A DNA stretch of 64,000 nucleotides from Cyclobacterium sp. (lineage in GTDB: Bacteria; Bacteroidota; Bacteroidia; Cytophagales; Cyclobacteriaceae), in the NCBI RefSeq assembly GCF_014762705.1, contig NZ_JABURL010000075.1, positions 1 to 64,000 on the forward strand. The letters are read 5' to 3'. The notes below the pieces were generated by a model. The model ran no database searches and was not told the DNA's origin. It worked only from the letters and a program-made list of their open reading frames with translations. The translations under genes were made by a program, and so were the position numbers. This document shows, piece by piece, positions 42,524 through 52,075 of this stretch. The stretch's first letter is position 1, and each line of letters starts with the position of its first letter.

Positions 42524-43782
42524 TGGGAGATCAATATTTATTGATGGTGCTGGTCAGTTTGTTCTTTTCGGCACTTTTTTCCGGAATGGAAATAGCCTTT
42601 GTTTCAGCCAATCGGCTGCACATAGAATTGCAAAGCAAGCAAGGTAAAATTTCCGGTAAAATATTATCCAATTTTATCCAGAATCCAGGTCAGTTCATTG
42701 GGACCACTTTGATGGGAAACACCATCAGCCTGGTGCTTTACGGGATTTTTATGGCCTATTTACTAGGTCCTCCTATCGGGTTTTTGCTGCCGGATTCATT
42801 GAATACAGAGGCAGGGGTAATGATTGTACAAACCGTAGTGTCTACCCTTGTGGTACTGATTACCGCAGAATTTATTCCCAAGAGTATTTTCATCCTCAAC
42901 CCTAACAGCCTGCTTGCTTTTTTTTCGTTCCCCTTTGCGGTGATTTATTATATCCTGTACCCCGTTGTTTGGGTAGTAGTGGGTCTTTCCAAATTTGTAA
43001 TTGTGAAGGTACTTAAATTGGAATACAATGAGGAGAAGCCAGCTTTTACCATTACGGATTTAAACCGTTTCATTCAGAATTACCTCGACCCCAAAGGGGA
43101 AGACGTGGACATTGATGCAAAGATTTTTGACAATGCGGTAGACTTTAAAAAAGTTAAAGTAAGGGAATGTATGGTGCCCCGAACGGACATTGTCGCAGTG
43201 GAGGTGGAGGATTCTATCCCAGATCTAAAAGAGGTTTTTGTGGAGAGCGGCCATTCCAAAATCATCATTTACAAAGAGACGATTGATGATGTTATTGGAT
43301 ATTGTCACCACCTTGAGCTTTTTAAAAAGCCTAAAACGATTGAAGATATCCTTACGCCAATAATCATCGTGCCTGAATCTGCACTTGCCAATGAGCTGTT
43401 GGTCCAGTTTATTAAGGAAAGAAAAAGCCTTGCTTTGGTAGTGGATGAATTTGGAGGCACAAGCGGCATTGTAAGCATGGAAGACATCATTGAGGAGATC
43501 TTTGGGGAAATCGAGGATGAGTACGATAATGATGACCTGATTGAACAAAAGGTTTCAAATAATGAATACCTGTTAAGTGCCAGGCATGAAATTGATTATA
43601 TCAACGAAAAATATGAATGGAATTTGCCGGAAGGAGAATTTGAGACTTTGGCCGGGTTTATTTTATCGCTCACAGAGAGTATTCCCCAAAAAGGGGAGTC
43701 TGTAAGTTATGGGCCTTTTACTTTTACCGTGGTGTCCAAGCAGGATCATCGGATAGATACCATCAAAATTAACATAGATTAA
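42523..43782 (+). CDS. CNNM/CorC-type (hemolysin-family) membrane protein with CBS pair
   Basis: 419 residues: a DUF21 membrane domain with about four helices (about 1-155, opening FFSALFSGMEIAFVSANRL), a CBS-domain pair (about 195-325, MVPRTDIVAVEVE and LVVDEFGGTSGIVSMEDIIEEIFGE), and a C-terminal CorC/HlyC transporter-associated domain (about 335-419). The family includes Mg2+ and Co2+ efflux-related proteins and also the gliding protein GldE; this protein could be a GldE relative, which cannot be decided by eye. It overlaps the upstream ORF by one base. The PpiD-like gene follows after 94 bp. Confidence 0.88.
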   Translation: MGDQYLLMVLVSLFFSALFSGMEIAFVSANRLHIELQSKQGKISGKILSNFIQNPGQFIGTTLMGNTISLVLYGIFMAYLLGPPIGFLLPDSLNTEAGVMIVQTVVSTLVVLITAEFIPKSIFILNPNSLLAFFSFPFAVIYYILYPVVWVVVGLSKFVIVKVLKLEYNEEKPAFTITDLNRFIQNYLDPKGEDVDIDAKIFDNAVDFKKVKVRECMVPRTDIVAVEVEDSIPDLKEVFVESGHSKIIIYKETIDDVIGYCHHLELFKKPKTIEDILTPIIIVPESALANELLVQFIKERKSLALVVDEFGGTSGIVSMEDIIEEIFGEIEDEYDNDDLIEQKVSNNEYLLSARHEIDYINEKYEWNLPEGEFETLAGFILSLTESIPQKGESVSYGPFTFTVVSKQDHRIDTIKINID

Positions 43783-43876
43783 CCCGTGTTGTGGAAATAC
43801 TTGATTTATAGATGCGGTAATATTTTGAATTTACCGCTATATGTAATTATTTTGCGACACTTCAAAAAACAGGAGA

Positions 43877-45991
43877 ATGGCATTAATAAAACAAATTAGA
43901 CAAAGAACAGGTCTTGCGATCGGTGTAATTGCAGTAGGACTGATTTTCTTTTTAGTAGGAGGAGATATTCTGGGTCCGAATTCCATGATTTTGGGATCCG
44001 ACCGGACCACTGTGGGAGAAATTGCCGGCGAAGACATTTCCTATGATGAATATGTTCAGCGGATTGAACAAACCAAAATGAGGTTTCAGCAGAATACAGG
44101 GAGAAATCCGTCAGAAAGCGATTTGTCCAGTATCAGGGACCAGGCCTGGCAGGCCCTTATAGTTGAAAAGATCTTTGCGACACAGTACGAAGAACTGGGG
44201 ATGCAGGTGTCAGATGATGAGCTGGTGGACATGGTACAGGGTAAAAACATCATTGGAGAACTGAGACGTCAGCTGACCAATCCCCAGACAGGAGAATTTG
44301 ACCGGGAGCAGTTGATTACCTTTCTACAGTCCCTGGAAAACGCAGATCCCCAGCAACAGGCCTTTTGGGCCCAGCAGGAAAAAATGTTTGCTGACTCCAG
44401 GCTCAGGATCAAATACGACAATATGTTGGCTGTTTCAGAATATGCTACAAATGCAGAAGCAAAACTTCAACATAAAAGTGCAAATACCATAGCTGATGTC
44501 AGGCATATCCACATACCTTACTACTCGGTATCCGATTCGCTGGTTCAGATAAATGATGCTGAAATCAGGGCTTATATCAGCAAAAACCAGGAAAAGTTCA
44601 AAGTTACTGAAAGCAGGGGGTTGAGGTATGTGCGATTTCCACTTCATCCCAGCGCGGAGGATTCTGCAGCTGCTTTGGACCAGATCAATGGCTTGATTGC
44701 CGAGCTTAAGGAGACCAGTACCGATTCCTCTTTCGTAGCAAGAAACTCCGAAGCACTTAACCCCTTTATTACTGTAAATCCAGGAGACCCACTTCCACAG
44801 AATTTCACCAACAATGTTGATGAACCGGAAGAAGGTGTGGTGTATGGTCCTTTTTTAAGCAATACGTCCAGTTATGTGGCCTATAAGATAACGGATAAAT
44901 TTGAGGGGGATCCCCGTATGCGGGCAAGTCATATTTTGTTAAGCACAGAAGGTATGACGGATGAAGACAAGGAACAGGTAAGGCAACAGGCCCTGGATGT
45001 CCTGGCAGAAGTCAATGAGACCGGTAACTTCGAGGTGGCAGCTGCTCAATATGGGCAGGATGCTACTTCCCAGCGTGGCGGTGATTTGGGTTGGTTTTTT
45101 AAGGATGATTTTGTGACAGAATTTGCAGATGCTGTTTTTTCTGCCAATTCCACCGGGGTTATCAACAGATTGGTAGAAACAGAGTATGGATACCATATCA
45201 TTAAAGTGACCGAGCTTCAGCAGACGCTAACGCAAAAAGTTGCCATACTTGAATTGGAATTAATTGCCAGTGATATAACCAGGAATGATGTATTTAGAAA
45301 TGCTGATTATTTTGCGGCAAACTCCTCCAACCCATCTACATTTGAGGCAAATGCTGAAAAAGAAGGCTATACTATTTTATCGGCAAGTAATGTAGGACCT
45401 ACATCCCGAACCCTGAACAACCTTAGCGGGGCAAGGGAAATTGTACGTTGGGCATTTAATGATGCATCCGTGGGAAAGGTTTCCAGGGTTTTTGAACTCG
45501 AGGATGCCTATGTGGTAGCTTTGTTATCCAATAAGACAGAGGAAGGTGATGGCAGCATCAATAATCCTGACATCAAGGCGCAGGCTACCCAAGAACTTAA
45601 AAACGACAAAAAGGCTGCCTACATAAAAGAAAAAATTGAAGGCATGGAAACATTAGAGGCCATGCAGGAAGCATTTCCTGATGCTTCCATCGGTTCCACG
45701 GCAGATCTGCGGTTGAATGCGAGCACATTGCCAGGAGTAGGGTTTGCACCCAAAGCTGTTGGAGCCATTTTCGGCTTGCAGGAATCAGGTGAAATGACAA
45801 AGCCCATTCAGGAGGATATAGGGGTGATTGTAGCCGAACTCAACAGTATTATTCCAGCCCCTGAAATTGCAGATTACACCCGTTATCAAAACGAAATTAC
45901 CAACAATGCTTCACAGAGAACTTCATACATGATCATGATGGCAATGGAAGAACTTGCGGGGGTTAAGGATTACCGATATAAATTCTTTTGA
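43877..45991 (+). CDS. PpiD/SurA-like periplasmic peptidyl-prolyl isomerase
   Basis: 704 residues: a short cytoplasmic start, one membrane helix (about 11-31), a SurA_N-like chaperone region (about 50-190), and a parvulin domain at roughly 345-450 (RMRASHILLSTEGMTDEDKE, then GQDATSQRGGDLGWF and TEYGYHIIKVTE). A second degenerate parvulin-like region and a helical C-terminus follow. The architecture is that of PpiD, which assists proteins emerging from the Sec translocon. It terminates in a strong hairpin and closes the envelope cluster that starts at coaX. Confidence 0.88.
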   Translation: MALIKQIRQRTGLAIGVIAVGLIFFLVGGDILGPNSMILGSDRTTVGEIAGEDISYDEYVQRIEQTKMRFQQNTGRNPSESDLSSIRDQAWQALIVEKIFATQYEELGMQVSDDELVDMVQGKNIIGELRRQLTNPQTGEFDREQLITFLQSLENADPQQQAFWAQQEKMFADSRLRIKYDNMLAVSEYATNAEAKLQHKSANTIADVRHIHIPYYSVSDSLVQINDAEIRAYISKNQEKFKVTESRGLRYVRFPLHPSAEDSAAALDQINGLIAELKETSTDSSFVARNSEALNPFITVNPGDPLPQNFTNNVDEPEEGVVYGPFLSNTSSYVAYKITDKFEGDPRMRASHILLSTEGMTDEDKEQVRQQALDVLAEVNETGNFEVAAAQYGQDATSQRGGDLGWFFKDDFVTEFADAVFSANSTGVINRLVETEYGYHIIKVTELQQTLTQKVAILELELIASDITRNDVFRNADYFAANSSNPSTFEANAEKEGYTILSASNVGPTSRTLNNLSGAREIVRWAFNDASVGKVSRVFELEDAYVVALLSNKTEEGDGSINNPDIKAQATQELKNDKKAAYIKEKIEGMETLEAMQEAFPDASIGSTADLRLNASTLPGVGFAPKAVGAIFGLQESGEMTKPIQEDIGVIVAELNSIIPAPEIADYTRYQNEITNNASQRTSYMIMMAMEELAGVKDYRYKFF

Positions 45992-46015
45992 TCTGCCCTT
46001 AATATGGCCTTAATG

Positions 46016-46047
46016 GAATCCCATTCTTATAAAGAATGGGATTTTTT
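46016..46047 (+). terminator. Intrinsic terminator after the PpiD-like gene
   Basis: A 12-bp perfect stem AATCCCATTCTT / AAGAATGGGATT (46017-46028, 46032-46043) with a 3-nt loop and a following T-run. Confidence 0.9.
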
Positions 46048-46091
46048 CGTTTTCAGGGATTTAATTTTACTAAATTTTGGTTAAAAAATAT

Positions 46092-46358
46092 ATGGAAAAG
46101 AACTTTGACACCGTGGCATTTAAAGAAAGGCTGGAAGATCAAAATAGTTTTCCTGCTTTGTACATGTTTAAATTTATTGTGCCCAATGGCAAGGAAAGCG
46201 AAATTGCCGCATTGCTGCCCAATAATGAGATGAAGGTAAAGACTTCATCTAAAGGTAATTATGTCAGTGCTACCATCAAGGCCATGATGCCTGATAGTCA
46301 ATCTATCATTGATGTGTACGAAAAGGCAGCAAAAATTGAGGGTGTCATATCACTTTAA
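46092..46358 (+). CDS. DUF493 (YbeD-like) domain protein
   Basis: 88 residues from ATG 46092. The ferredoxin-like ACT-related fold of DUF493/YbeD is indicated by FPALYMFKFIVPNGKESEIAALL, SSKGNYVSATIKAMM and the terminal helix before KIEGVISL. YbeD sits with lipoate genes in enterobacteria; the Bacteroidetes protein stands next to a pterin carbinolamine dehydratase (12-bp gap). A TTG five codons upstream is in frame but less likely. Molecular function is not established for the family. Confidence 0.82.
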   Translation: MEKNFDTVAFKERLEDQNSFPALYMFKFIVPNGKESEIAALLPNNEMKVKTSSKGNYVSATIKAMMPDSQSIIDVYEKAAKIEGVISL

Positions 46359-46370
46359 AAAAACCTATTT

Positions 46371-46601
46371 ATGTGGAAAGAAGAGAATAATAAATTGAAG
46401 CAAACTTTTGAATTTAAAGATTTTACAGAGGCATTTGCCTTTATGACAAGGGTAGCCTTTTTGGCAGAAGCCTATGGTCATCACCCTAATTGGAGCAATG
46501 TGTACAATAAAGTAGACATTGAATTGACCACGCACGATAAGGGGAATACCATCACCGAGAAGGACAGGAAATTGGCAAAAGCCATTGACGAGTTGAATTG
46601 A
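46371..46601 (+). CDS. Pterin-4a-carbinolamine dehydratase
   Basis: A small enzyme that dehydrates 4a-hydroxytetrahydropterin, recycling the pterin cofactor of aromatic amino acid hydroxylases. 76 residues with the catalytic signature [20 protein letters not shown] (the two adjacent histidines are the active-site pair) and the [20 protein letters not shown] tail. It is slightly shorter than typical members (about 95-100) because the N-terminal segment is brief. No hydroxylase gene is in the window, so the role may be broader pterin salvage. The stop overlaps the rsmI ATG by one base. Confidence 0.9.
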   Translation: MWKEENNKLKQTFEFKDFTEAFAFMTRVAFLAEAYGHHPNWSNVYNKVDIELTTHDKGNTITEKDRKLAKAIDELN

Positions 46602-47287
46602 TGGATGAGGGTTCCTCCATTCGTTTGTATTTGGTTCCCACTCCGATAGGAAACCTGAAAGACATTACTTTACGAGCCCTGGATGTATTGAAAGAAGCAG
46701 ATGTCATATTGGCGGAAGATACCAGGACTTCAGGAAAATTGCTGAAACATTTTGACATCAGGCGTCCATTGGAAAGCTATCACATCCATAACGAACATAA
46801 AAATGTTTCCCGTATTTTGGATAGGATGGCAGACGGTATGGTTTTCGCATTGGTAACCGATGCAGGCACACCTGGTATTTCTGATCCTGGGTTTTTACTC
46901 GTAAGGGAAAGTATTGCTGCTGGTTTCGAAATTTGTAGTTTACCCGGGGCCACAGCCATTATCCCTGCACTCGTCAATTCCGGTCTACCAAACGATCGAT
47001 TTGTATTTGAGGGTTTTTTGCCGCATAAAAAAGGCAGAAAAACCAGAATTGAATCTTTGATATCGGAAAGCCGGACCATGGTCTTTTATGAATCCCCTTA
47101 TCGCCTGTTGAAAACCCTGCAACAGCTATCAGAAGCCTTTGGTCCCGAAAGGCAGGCCTGTGTGAGCAGAGAAATTACAAAATTGCATGAAGAAAATATC
47201 AGGGGAAGTCTTATTGAGTTGTTAAATTACTATCAGGAGCACACTTTAAAAGGGGAGATAGTACTTACTGTTGCCGGAAAAGAATAA
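46601..47287 (+). CDS. rsmI: 16S rRNA (cytidine-1402-2'-O)-methyltransferase
   Basis: RsmI methylates the ribose of C1402 in the decoding centre, with RsmH. 228 residues (shorter than the roughly 290 of E. coli; the C-terminal extension is missing, as in many Bacteroidetes). Motifs: LYLVPTPIGNLKDITLRAL, VILAEDTRTSGKLL, VTDAGTPGISDPG, CSLPGATAIIPALV and VFYESPYRLLKTL. The ATG at 46601 overlaps the previous stop by one base. suhB follows 2 bp downstream. Confidence 0.96.
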   Translation: MDEGSSIRLYLVPTPIGNLKDITLRALDVLKEADVILAEDTRTSGKLLKHFDIRRPLESYHIHNEHKNVSRILDRMADGMVFALVTDAGTPGISDPGFLLVRESIAAGFEICSLPGATAIIPALVNSGLPNDRFVFEGFLPHKKGRKTRIESLISESRTMVFYESPYRLLKTLQQLSEAFGPERQACVSREITKLHEENIRGSLIELLNYYQEHTLKGEIVLTVAGKE

Positions 47288-47289
47288 AT

Positions 47290-48084
47290 ATGGATTTAGA
47301 AAAGATCAGTCAAAATGTTGCGGAACTTGCCCGGCAAGCCGGAGCTTTTATTCGGGAAGAAGGAGCGACTTTCAATAAAGATAAAGTGGAGCAAAAGGGC
47401 TTTAACGATTTGGTCTCCTACGTAGATAAAGGGGCTGAAGAATTGATAGTTCAGGGGTTAAGTAAAATTTTGCCACATGCTGGTTTCATTACAGAGGAAG
47501 GCACTAAGGCTGATTCCGGGAAAGAATTGACCTGGATTGTAGATCCCCTGGATGGCACCACCAATTTTGTACATGGGATTCCTGTGTATGCAGTTTCCAT
47601 TGCCCTGGCAAATCGCAACGAAATTCTGGTGGGAGTGGTTTACGAGATCAATCTTGACCAGTGTTTTGTCGCGTACAAAGGATCCGTTTCCACTTGTAAT
47701 GGTAAACCCATCGGGGTTAGTAAGTCAGTTCACCTGGCCAATAGCCTGGTGGCTACCGGATTCCCGTATGATGATGGTGGGAAAACCGACAAGTATTTAG
47801 ACTTGCTAAAGTTTTTCCTTCAAAATAGCCATGGATTAAGGCGGCTGGGATCGGCTGCAGTTGATCTTTGCTATGTAGCCTGTGGTAGGGTGGAAGGCTA
47901 TCTGGAATACAATTTACAATCCTATGATGTTGCTGCTGGGACCCTGATCGTCCAACAGGCCGGAGGAAAAGTAACGGATTTAAAGGGAGGTAATGATTTT
48001 ATTTTCGGACGACAAATACTGGCGAGCAACGGAAAAGTTCATAAAGAGCTGCTGGATGCCGTTCAAGAGCATTTTGCATTTTAG
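47290..48084 (+). CDS. suhB: Inositol monophosphatase family protein
   Basis: A Mg-dependent, Li-sensitive type phosphatase. 264 residues with the metal site HAGFITEEGT and WIVDPLDGTTNFVHGIP, the mid-region RRLGSAAVDLCYVA, and the C-terminal SYDVAAGTLIVQQAGG, where Tyr replaces the usual Trp of the WDxAAG motif. The substrate is uncertain: members act on inositol-1-phosphate, sugar phosphates or, as SuhB, in rRNA processing. It is the fourth gene of a tight operon with DUF493, the dehydratase and rsmI. Confidence 0.93.
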   Translation: MDLEKISQNVAELARQAGAFIREEGATFNKDKVEQKGFNDLVSYVDKGAEELIVQGLSKILPHAGFITEEGTKADSGKELTWIVDPLDGTTNFVHGIPVYAVSIALANRNEILVGVVYEINLDQCFVAYKGSVSTCNGKPIGVSKSVHLANSLVATGFPYDDGGKTDKYLDLLKFFLQNSHGLRRLGSAAVDLCYVACGRVEGYLEYNLQSYDVAAGTLIVQQAGGKVTDLKGGNDFIFGRQILASNGKVHKELLDAVQEHFAF

Positions 48085-48141
48085 GAAGAAATATTTGACT
48101 ATATGATATTGTGATTAAATGCAAAAAAGGTAATTTGAAAA

Positions 48142-48170
48142 AAATTATTTCGCCTGTGAAAAAATAATTT
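48142..48170. repeat. AT-rich inverted repeat after suhB
   Basis: AAATTATTT (48142-48150) and AAATAATTT (48162-48170) form a 9-bp inverted repeat with an 11-nt spacer in the 222-bp gap. It could be a weak terminator or an operator; no T-tract follows. Confidence 0.35.
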
Positions 48171-48306
48171 GTATTTTCACTATAATTGATTAGCTTTCAT
48201 TTACTTATAAGAGCAGACAATTTAACAAGCTGATCACCCAGGTCTATCCCAGCTAAGACTGAAAGAAATTGTTGATTGCTGCTTATCAGTTTAACAATAT
48301 ATCAAG

Positions 48307-48915
48307 ATGAATATAGGAATTTTAGGTGGTACGAACCTGGCGACCAATTTGGGTAATAAATTTATCGGCAGAGGAATGGATGTGGTTTTTGGTGTGAGAG
48401 AAGGTTTTAGTACCAGAAAAGTGGAGTGGAAAATACTCAAGATGCAAAACCACTATGTTTTAAATTATGCGGATGCCATATCCGCTTCCGATGTGGTGAT
48501 CATTTGTTGTGAGAATGAGTTTTTGCCCGTTGTTTGTGATTACCTGAAACAATACGGTTCCCCTGATAAATTGTACATTGACAGTACCAATGGGGTGCAT
48601 GACGAAAGTCTGGAATGTAATACTACCTATATCAGGGAAAAAACAGGATATCAAAGAATTTTTAAAGCTTTTAATAATTTAGGATTGGATTACCCTAAAT
48701 CAGATCCTTTAGAATTGATTAAGGAAACTTATTTTTGTGGGGATAACACCAATGACAAGCAACTGTTAAAGAAGCTCATTGAGCTGATAGGGTTTAAAGC
48801 CATTGATGCGGGAATGATTAAAAATGCCTGTCTCCTGGAAGCGGTTTACCACCTCAGTAAGGAAATTTCAATGGCCAAATCCGGGGATTGCCATTTTCGA
48901 CTGATGTCAGTTTGA
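48307..48915 (+). CDS. NADPH-dependent F420-reductase-like Rossmann protein
   Basis: 202 residues. The N-terminus MNIGILGGTNLATNLGNKF is a dinucleotide-binding loop (G-x-G-G-x-N variant), followed by VVFGVREG with an arginine that would favour NADP. SDVVIICCENEF and KAFNNLGLDYPKSDP match the NADP-binding half of F420-dependent NADP reductases and related proteins. Bacteroidetes do not generally make F420, so the true substrate is unknown. It is a lone gene with long flanks on both sides (222 and 155 bp). Confidence 0.7.
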   Translation: MNIGILGGTNLATNLGNKFIGRGMDVVFGVREGFSTRKVEWKILKMQNHYVLNYADAISASDVVIICCENEFLPVVCDYLKQYGSPDKLYIDSTNGVHDESLECNTTYIREKTGYQRIFKAFNNLGLDYPKSDPLELIKETYFCGDNTNDKQLLKKLIELIGFKAIDAGMIKNACLLEAVYHLSKEISMAKSGDCHFRLMSV

Positions 48916-49070
48916 TATTATTGAATTTTATTGTAATTTTTTAGCCTGTACCAATTTCCTGCATGTGATCGGTATCGTTTTTGTGATAATTAATTCCGTA
49001 TACCTTATTGGTAGAAATGCGTATATATCAAAGTGATTACGTATTGTAATTTTTAGAAAATTCTCAACTT

Positions 49071-52000
49071 ATGAAAAAGCTTTTGTTTATCGTTATTGCC
49101 GTATTTGCCATTCTGATGGTGGTACTGGCGGCAGTTCCTTATTTATTTAAGGATGAGATTTTTAACAAATTGGACCAGGAACTGGCGAAGACTGTAAACG
49201 CACAGGTCTATTATGACCGTGATATGCTCAGTCTGAGTGTTTTTAAAAATTTCCCTCAATTGACAGCCGGTATGGGTGAATTTGGAATCAAGGGGAACTC
49301 CCCATTCCAAAATGACACACTGGTCCATCTGGGAAGAATGCAGGTTGACCTGGATATCTGGTCTGTAATTTTTGATGACAACCCCAGCCTGAAAGGCATT
49401 CACCTGCTGGATGGTGAAATTTATGTCAAGGTGCTGGAAGACGGAATGGCCAATTATGACATCATGTTTGAAAATGAAGAGGAGGAAGTAGCGGAAGCCA
49501 CTCCTTCCGCTTTTCAGTTGGGTATTGATTTGATTGAGGTTCGCAACCTGAATTTTATCTATGATGACCGCAGCCTGGATTATATAATGGTTTTGTCAGA
49601 TATGAACCTGGAGGGTAGTGGTGAGCTCAGCACAGATGTTTACGACCTGGACCTGACCGGTGGGGGAAATATTGTCAACCTCAGCTACGAAGGTATTGAA
49701 TACCTCACAAAGAAGAAGATGACCATTGATTCGAAAATCAATGTGGACTTGAATGAGATGCGGTTTGCAGCCAAGGATGCCAATCTTACTCTCAATGAAT
49801 TTGGTTTTGGAGTGGATGGATTTTTGGCCTTGCCCGCTGATGATATAGAAGTAGACGTTCGTTTTAATGGCGATAACAATGATTTCAGGAGTGTGTTGTC
49901 TTTGGTCCCTGGGATTTACTCGGAATCCTTTCAGGATCTGAACACTTCGGGCGAAATGGATTTTTCCGGAATGGTCAAGGGAGTGTACAACGAGAGTTCC
50001 TTTCCGGCTTTCCAGTTTAACCTTAACATCGATGATGGCATGTTTCAATACCCGGAACTTCCCAGACCCGTGCAGCATGTCAACATGGATTTGACGGTAC
50101 TCAATGAATCAGGTAATCTGGATTACACATCTATTAATCTCTCTAAATTTTCCCTGGAATTTGGAAACCAGCCTTTCATTGGTAGTTTTATGCTGAAAGA
50201 CCTTGTCAACTATGAAATGGATGCCAAGCTTAAGGGAACATTGGACCTGTTAGAGATGACAGCTATTTTTCCTTTGGAAGACATGGAGTTAAAAGGTAGG
50301 TTGGCCATTGATGTAGATGCAGCTGGGAGATATGATACCCTTTCGGGGGAAATTCCAAAAATAGATGCTGAAGTTTCCCTTAGTGATGGATTTATCAAAA
50401 GCAATGCCTATCCAGCACCCCTGAATAATATAAATGTGAAGGCCATGGCCTTGAATAAAACCGGGCAGATGAAGGATCTGACAGTGAATGTGTCTTCTTT
50501 TGGATTTGAATTGGAGGAGGAGACGATAACAGGGAAACTTTTAATCGATAATTTGGAAGCATTGAATTATGATTTTTCTATTCATGGTGCTTTAGATTTG
50601 GGAAAGATGGCTTCTATTTTACCTCTGGAGGAAATGGTTTTGGAGGGAAGAATTCAGGCTGACATAGATGCAAGTGGAAGTTATGAGGCCATCGAAAAGA
50701 AACGGTTTAATCAATTGGCCACAAGTGGTGAATTAAAAGTAAGTGATTTTTACTATGCGGATCCGGAGTATCCCCAGGGAATACGCATTCATGAAGCCAG
50801 TACTGAGTTTGGCCCACAGGCCATCCAGCTTTCTTCCATGGATGCCAGGTTTGGGAAAAGCCCGGTACAAGCCAATGGGACCTTGTCCAATTACATGGCT
50901 TACCTTCTGGGTGAAGCCGGACAGGAATTGAAAGGTGATCTCAACCTTTATTCCAGTAATTTCAATGTCAATGAGTGGATGACGGATTCGGAAGATACTG
51001 ATGCAGATACTACATCCCTGGAATTGGTGGCATTACCAGCCAATATTGATTTTAGGATGAAAGTTGAAGCGGATCGTATTACCTATGACAACCTTACCCT
51101 CGAAGATGCCAGCGGGAGCATGCACCTTAAAGATGCTGTACTGCGACTGGAAGGATTCAAGACAAAAACTCTTGGTGGATCTCTTGCTTTTGATGGTTCT
51201 TACAATACCAGAGATATCTTGCACCCTTCCTTTGATATGACACTGGACATTAGCAGCCTGGGGGTTCAGGAGGCTTTCCAGTCATTTGTAACGGTTCGGG
51301 CATTCGCGCCCATTGCACAACATGTTACCGGTAATTTTTCAACGAAGTTTTCATTTTCCGGGTTATTGGGTCAGGATATGATGCCGGTATTGTCTAGCCT
51401 GGATGGAAAAGGCCTCATTCGACTGGCCGAGACAGCCATCAGAGATAGTCCTATTATTCAGGGGATTACCAGCATTACCAAACTGAACGATGCTGCCACC
51501 CTGCGATTGAAACCCTTGAATATCAGCGCTGAAATCGTCGATGGGATGTTGAATATCGCCCCCTTTGAGTTACAACTTTGGGATTACCCTACAAGGATTC
51601 AGGGAAGTACCGGTTTCGATGGTAGAATCAACTATCTGGTGGCAGTAGATGTTCCAGCCAATAAATTCGGTTCGCAAATCAACAACCTTGTATCTGGAGC
51701 TTTAGGAACAGACCTTTCCAATACAACCATTCCACTTACTTTCAATGTTGGGGGTAGTTACAGTAAACCTGAGGTAAGCCTGGCCTCTGCTGATAATTTG
51801 GAAAGCTACCTTGCAAATACCTTGAAAAGCAGGTTGACCAATGAAAAGGAAAATGTTCAGGAACAAATTGCTGCTGAATTTAAAGCCAAGGAAGATAGCC
51901 TGAAACAGGAAATCAGTGAGAAGGCTCGTGTGGCCAGGGATAGTGTGGAAAAAGAAGCGGAAAAACTAATTGAATCATCTAAGGAAAAAGCAGTGGATGA

Positions 52001-52073
52001 AGTTAAAAACTTGTTAAAAGGGTTTACCAACAGGAAGAAAACAGCTGAACCCGAAAAACCAAACCCGGAATAA
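49071..52073 (+). CDS. AsmA-like protein
   Basis: 1000 residues: one N-terminal membrane anchor (about 3-25), then a very long repetitive beta-rich region of AsmA type. Recurring blocks resemble LEFGNQPFIGSFMLKDLVN and FELEEETITGKLLIDNLEA, each with a short DL-GKM/LDLLEM-type turn, so it looks internally repeated. It ends in a charged alpha-helical tail (about 930-1000, KEKAVDEVKNLLK). AsmA-family proteins form bridge-like lipid-transfer structures in the envelope. An outer membrane maintenance role is inference. The convergent AEC transporter gene ends 2 bp away. Confidence 0.87.
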   Translation: MKKLLFIVIAVFAILMVVLAAVPYLFKDEIFNKLDQELAKTVNAQVYYDRDMLSLSVFKNFPQLTAGMGEFGIKGNSPFQNDTLVHLGRMQVDLDIWSVIFDDNPSLKGIHLLDGEIYVKVLEDGMANYDIMFENEEEEVAEATPSAFQLGIDLIEVRNLNFIYDDRSLDYIMVLSDMNLEGSGELSTDVYDLDLTGGGNIVNLSYEGIEYLTKKKMTIDSKINVDLNEMRFAAKDANLTLNEFGFGVDGFLALPADDIEVDVRFNGDNNDFRSVLSLVPGIYSESFQDLNTSGEMDFSGMVKGVYNESSFPAFQFNLNIDDGMFQYPELPRPVQHVNMDLTVLNESGNLDYTSINLSKFSLEFGNQPFIGSFMLKDLVNYEMDAKLKGTLDLLEMTAIFPLEDMELKGRLAIDVDAAGRYDTLSGEIPKIDAEVSLSDGFIKSNAYPAPLNNINVKAMALNKTGQMKDLTVNVSSFGFELEEETITGKLLIDNLEALNYDFSIHGALDLGKMASILPLEEMVLEGRIQADIDASGSYEAIEKKRFNQLATSGELKVSDFYYADPEYPQGIRIHEASTEFGPQAIQLSSMDARFGKSPVQANGTLSNYMAYLLGEAGQELKGDLNLYSSNFNVNEWMTDSEDTDADTTSLELVALPANIDFRMKVEADRITYDNLTLEDASGSMHLKDAVLRLEGFKTKTLGGSLAFDGSYNTRDILHPSFDMTLDISSLGVQEAFQSFVTVRAFAPIAQHVTGNFSTKFSFSGLLGQDMMPVLSSLDGKGLIRLAETAIRDSPIIQGITSITKLNDAATLRLKPLNISAEIVDGMLNIAPFELQLWDYPTRIQGSTGFDGRINYLVAVDVPANKFGSQINNLVSGALGTDLSNTTIPLTFNVGGSYSKPEVSLASADNLESYLANTLKSRLTNEKENVQEQIAAEFKAKEDSLKQEISEKARVARDSVEKEAEKLIESSKEKAVDEVKNLLKGFTNRKKTAEPEKPNPE

Positions 52074-52075
52074 TC

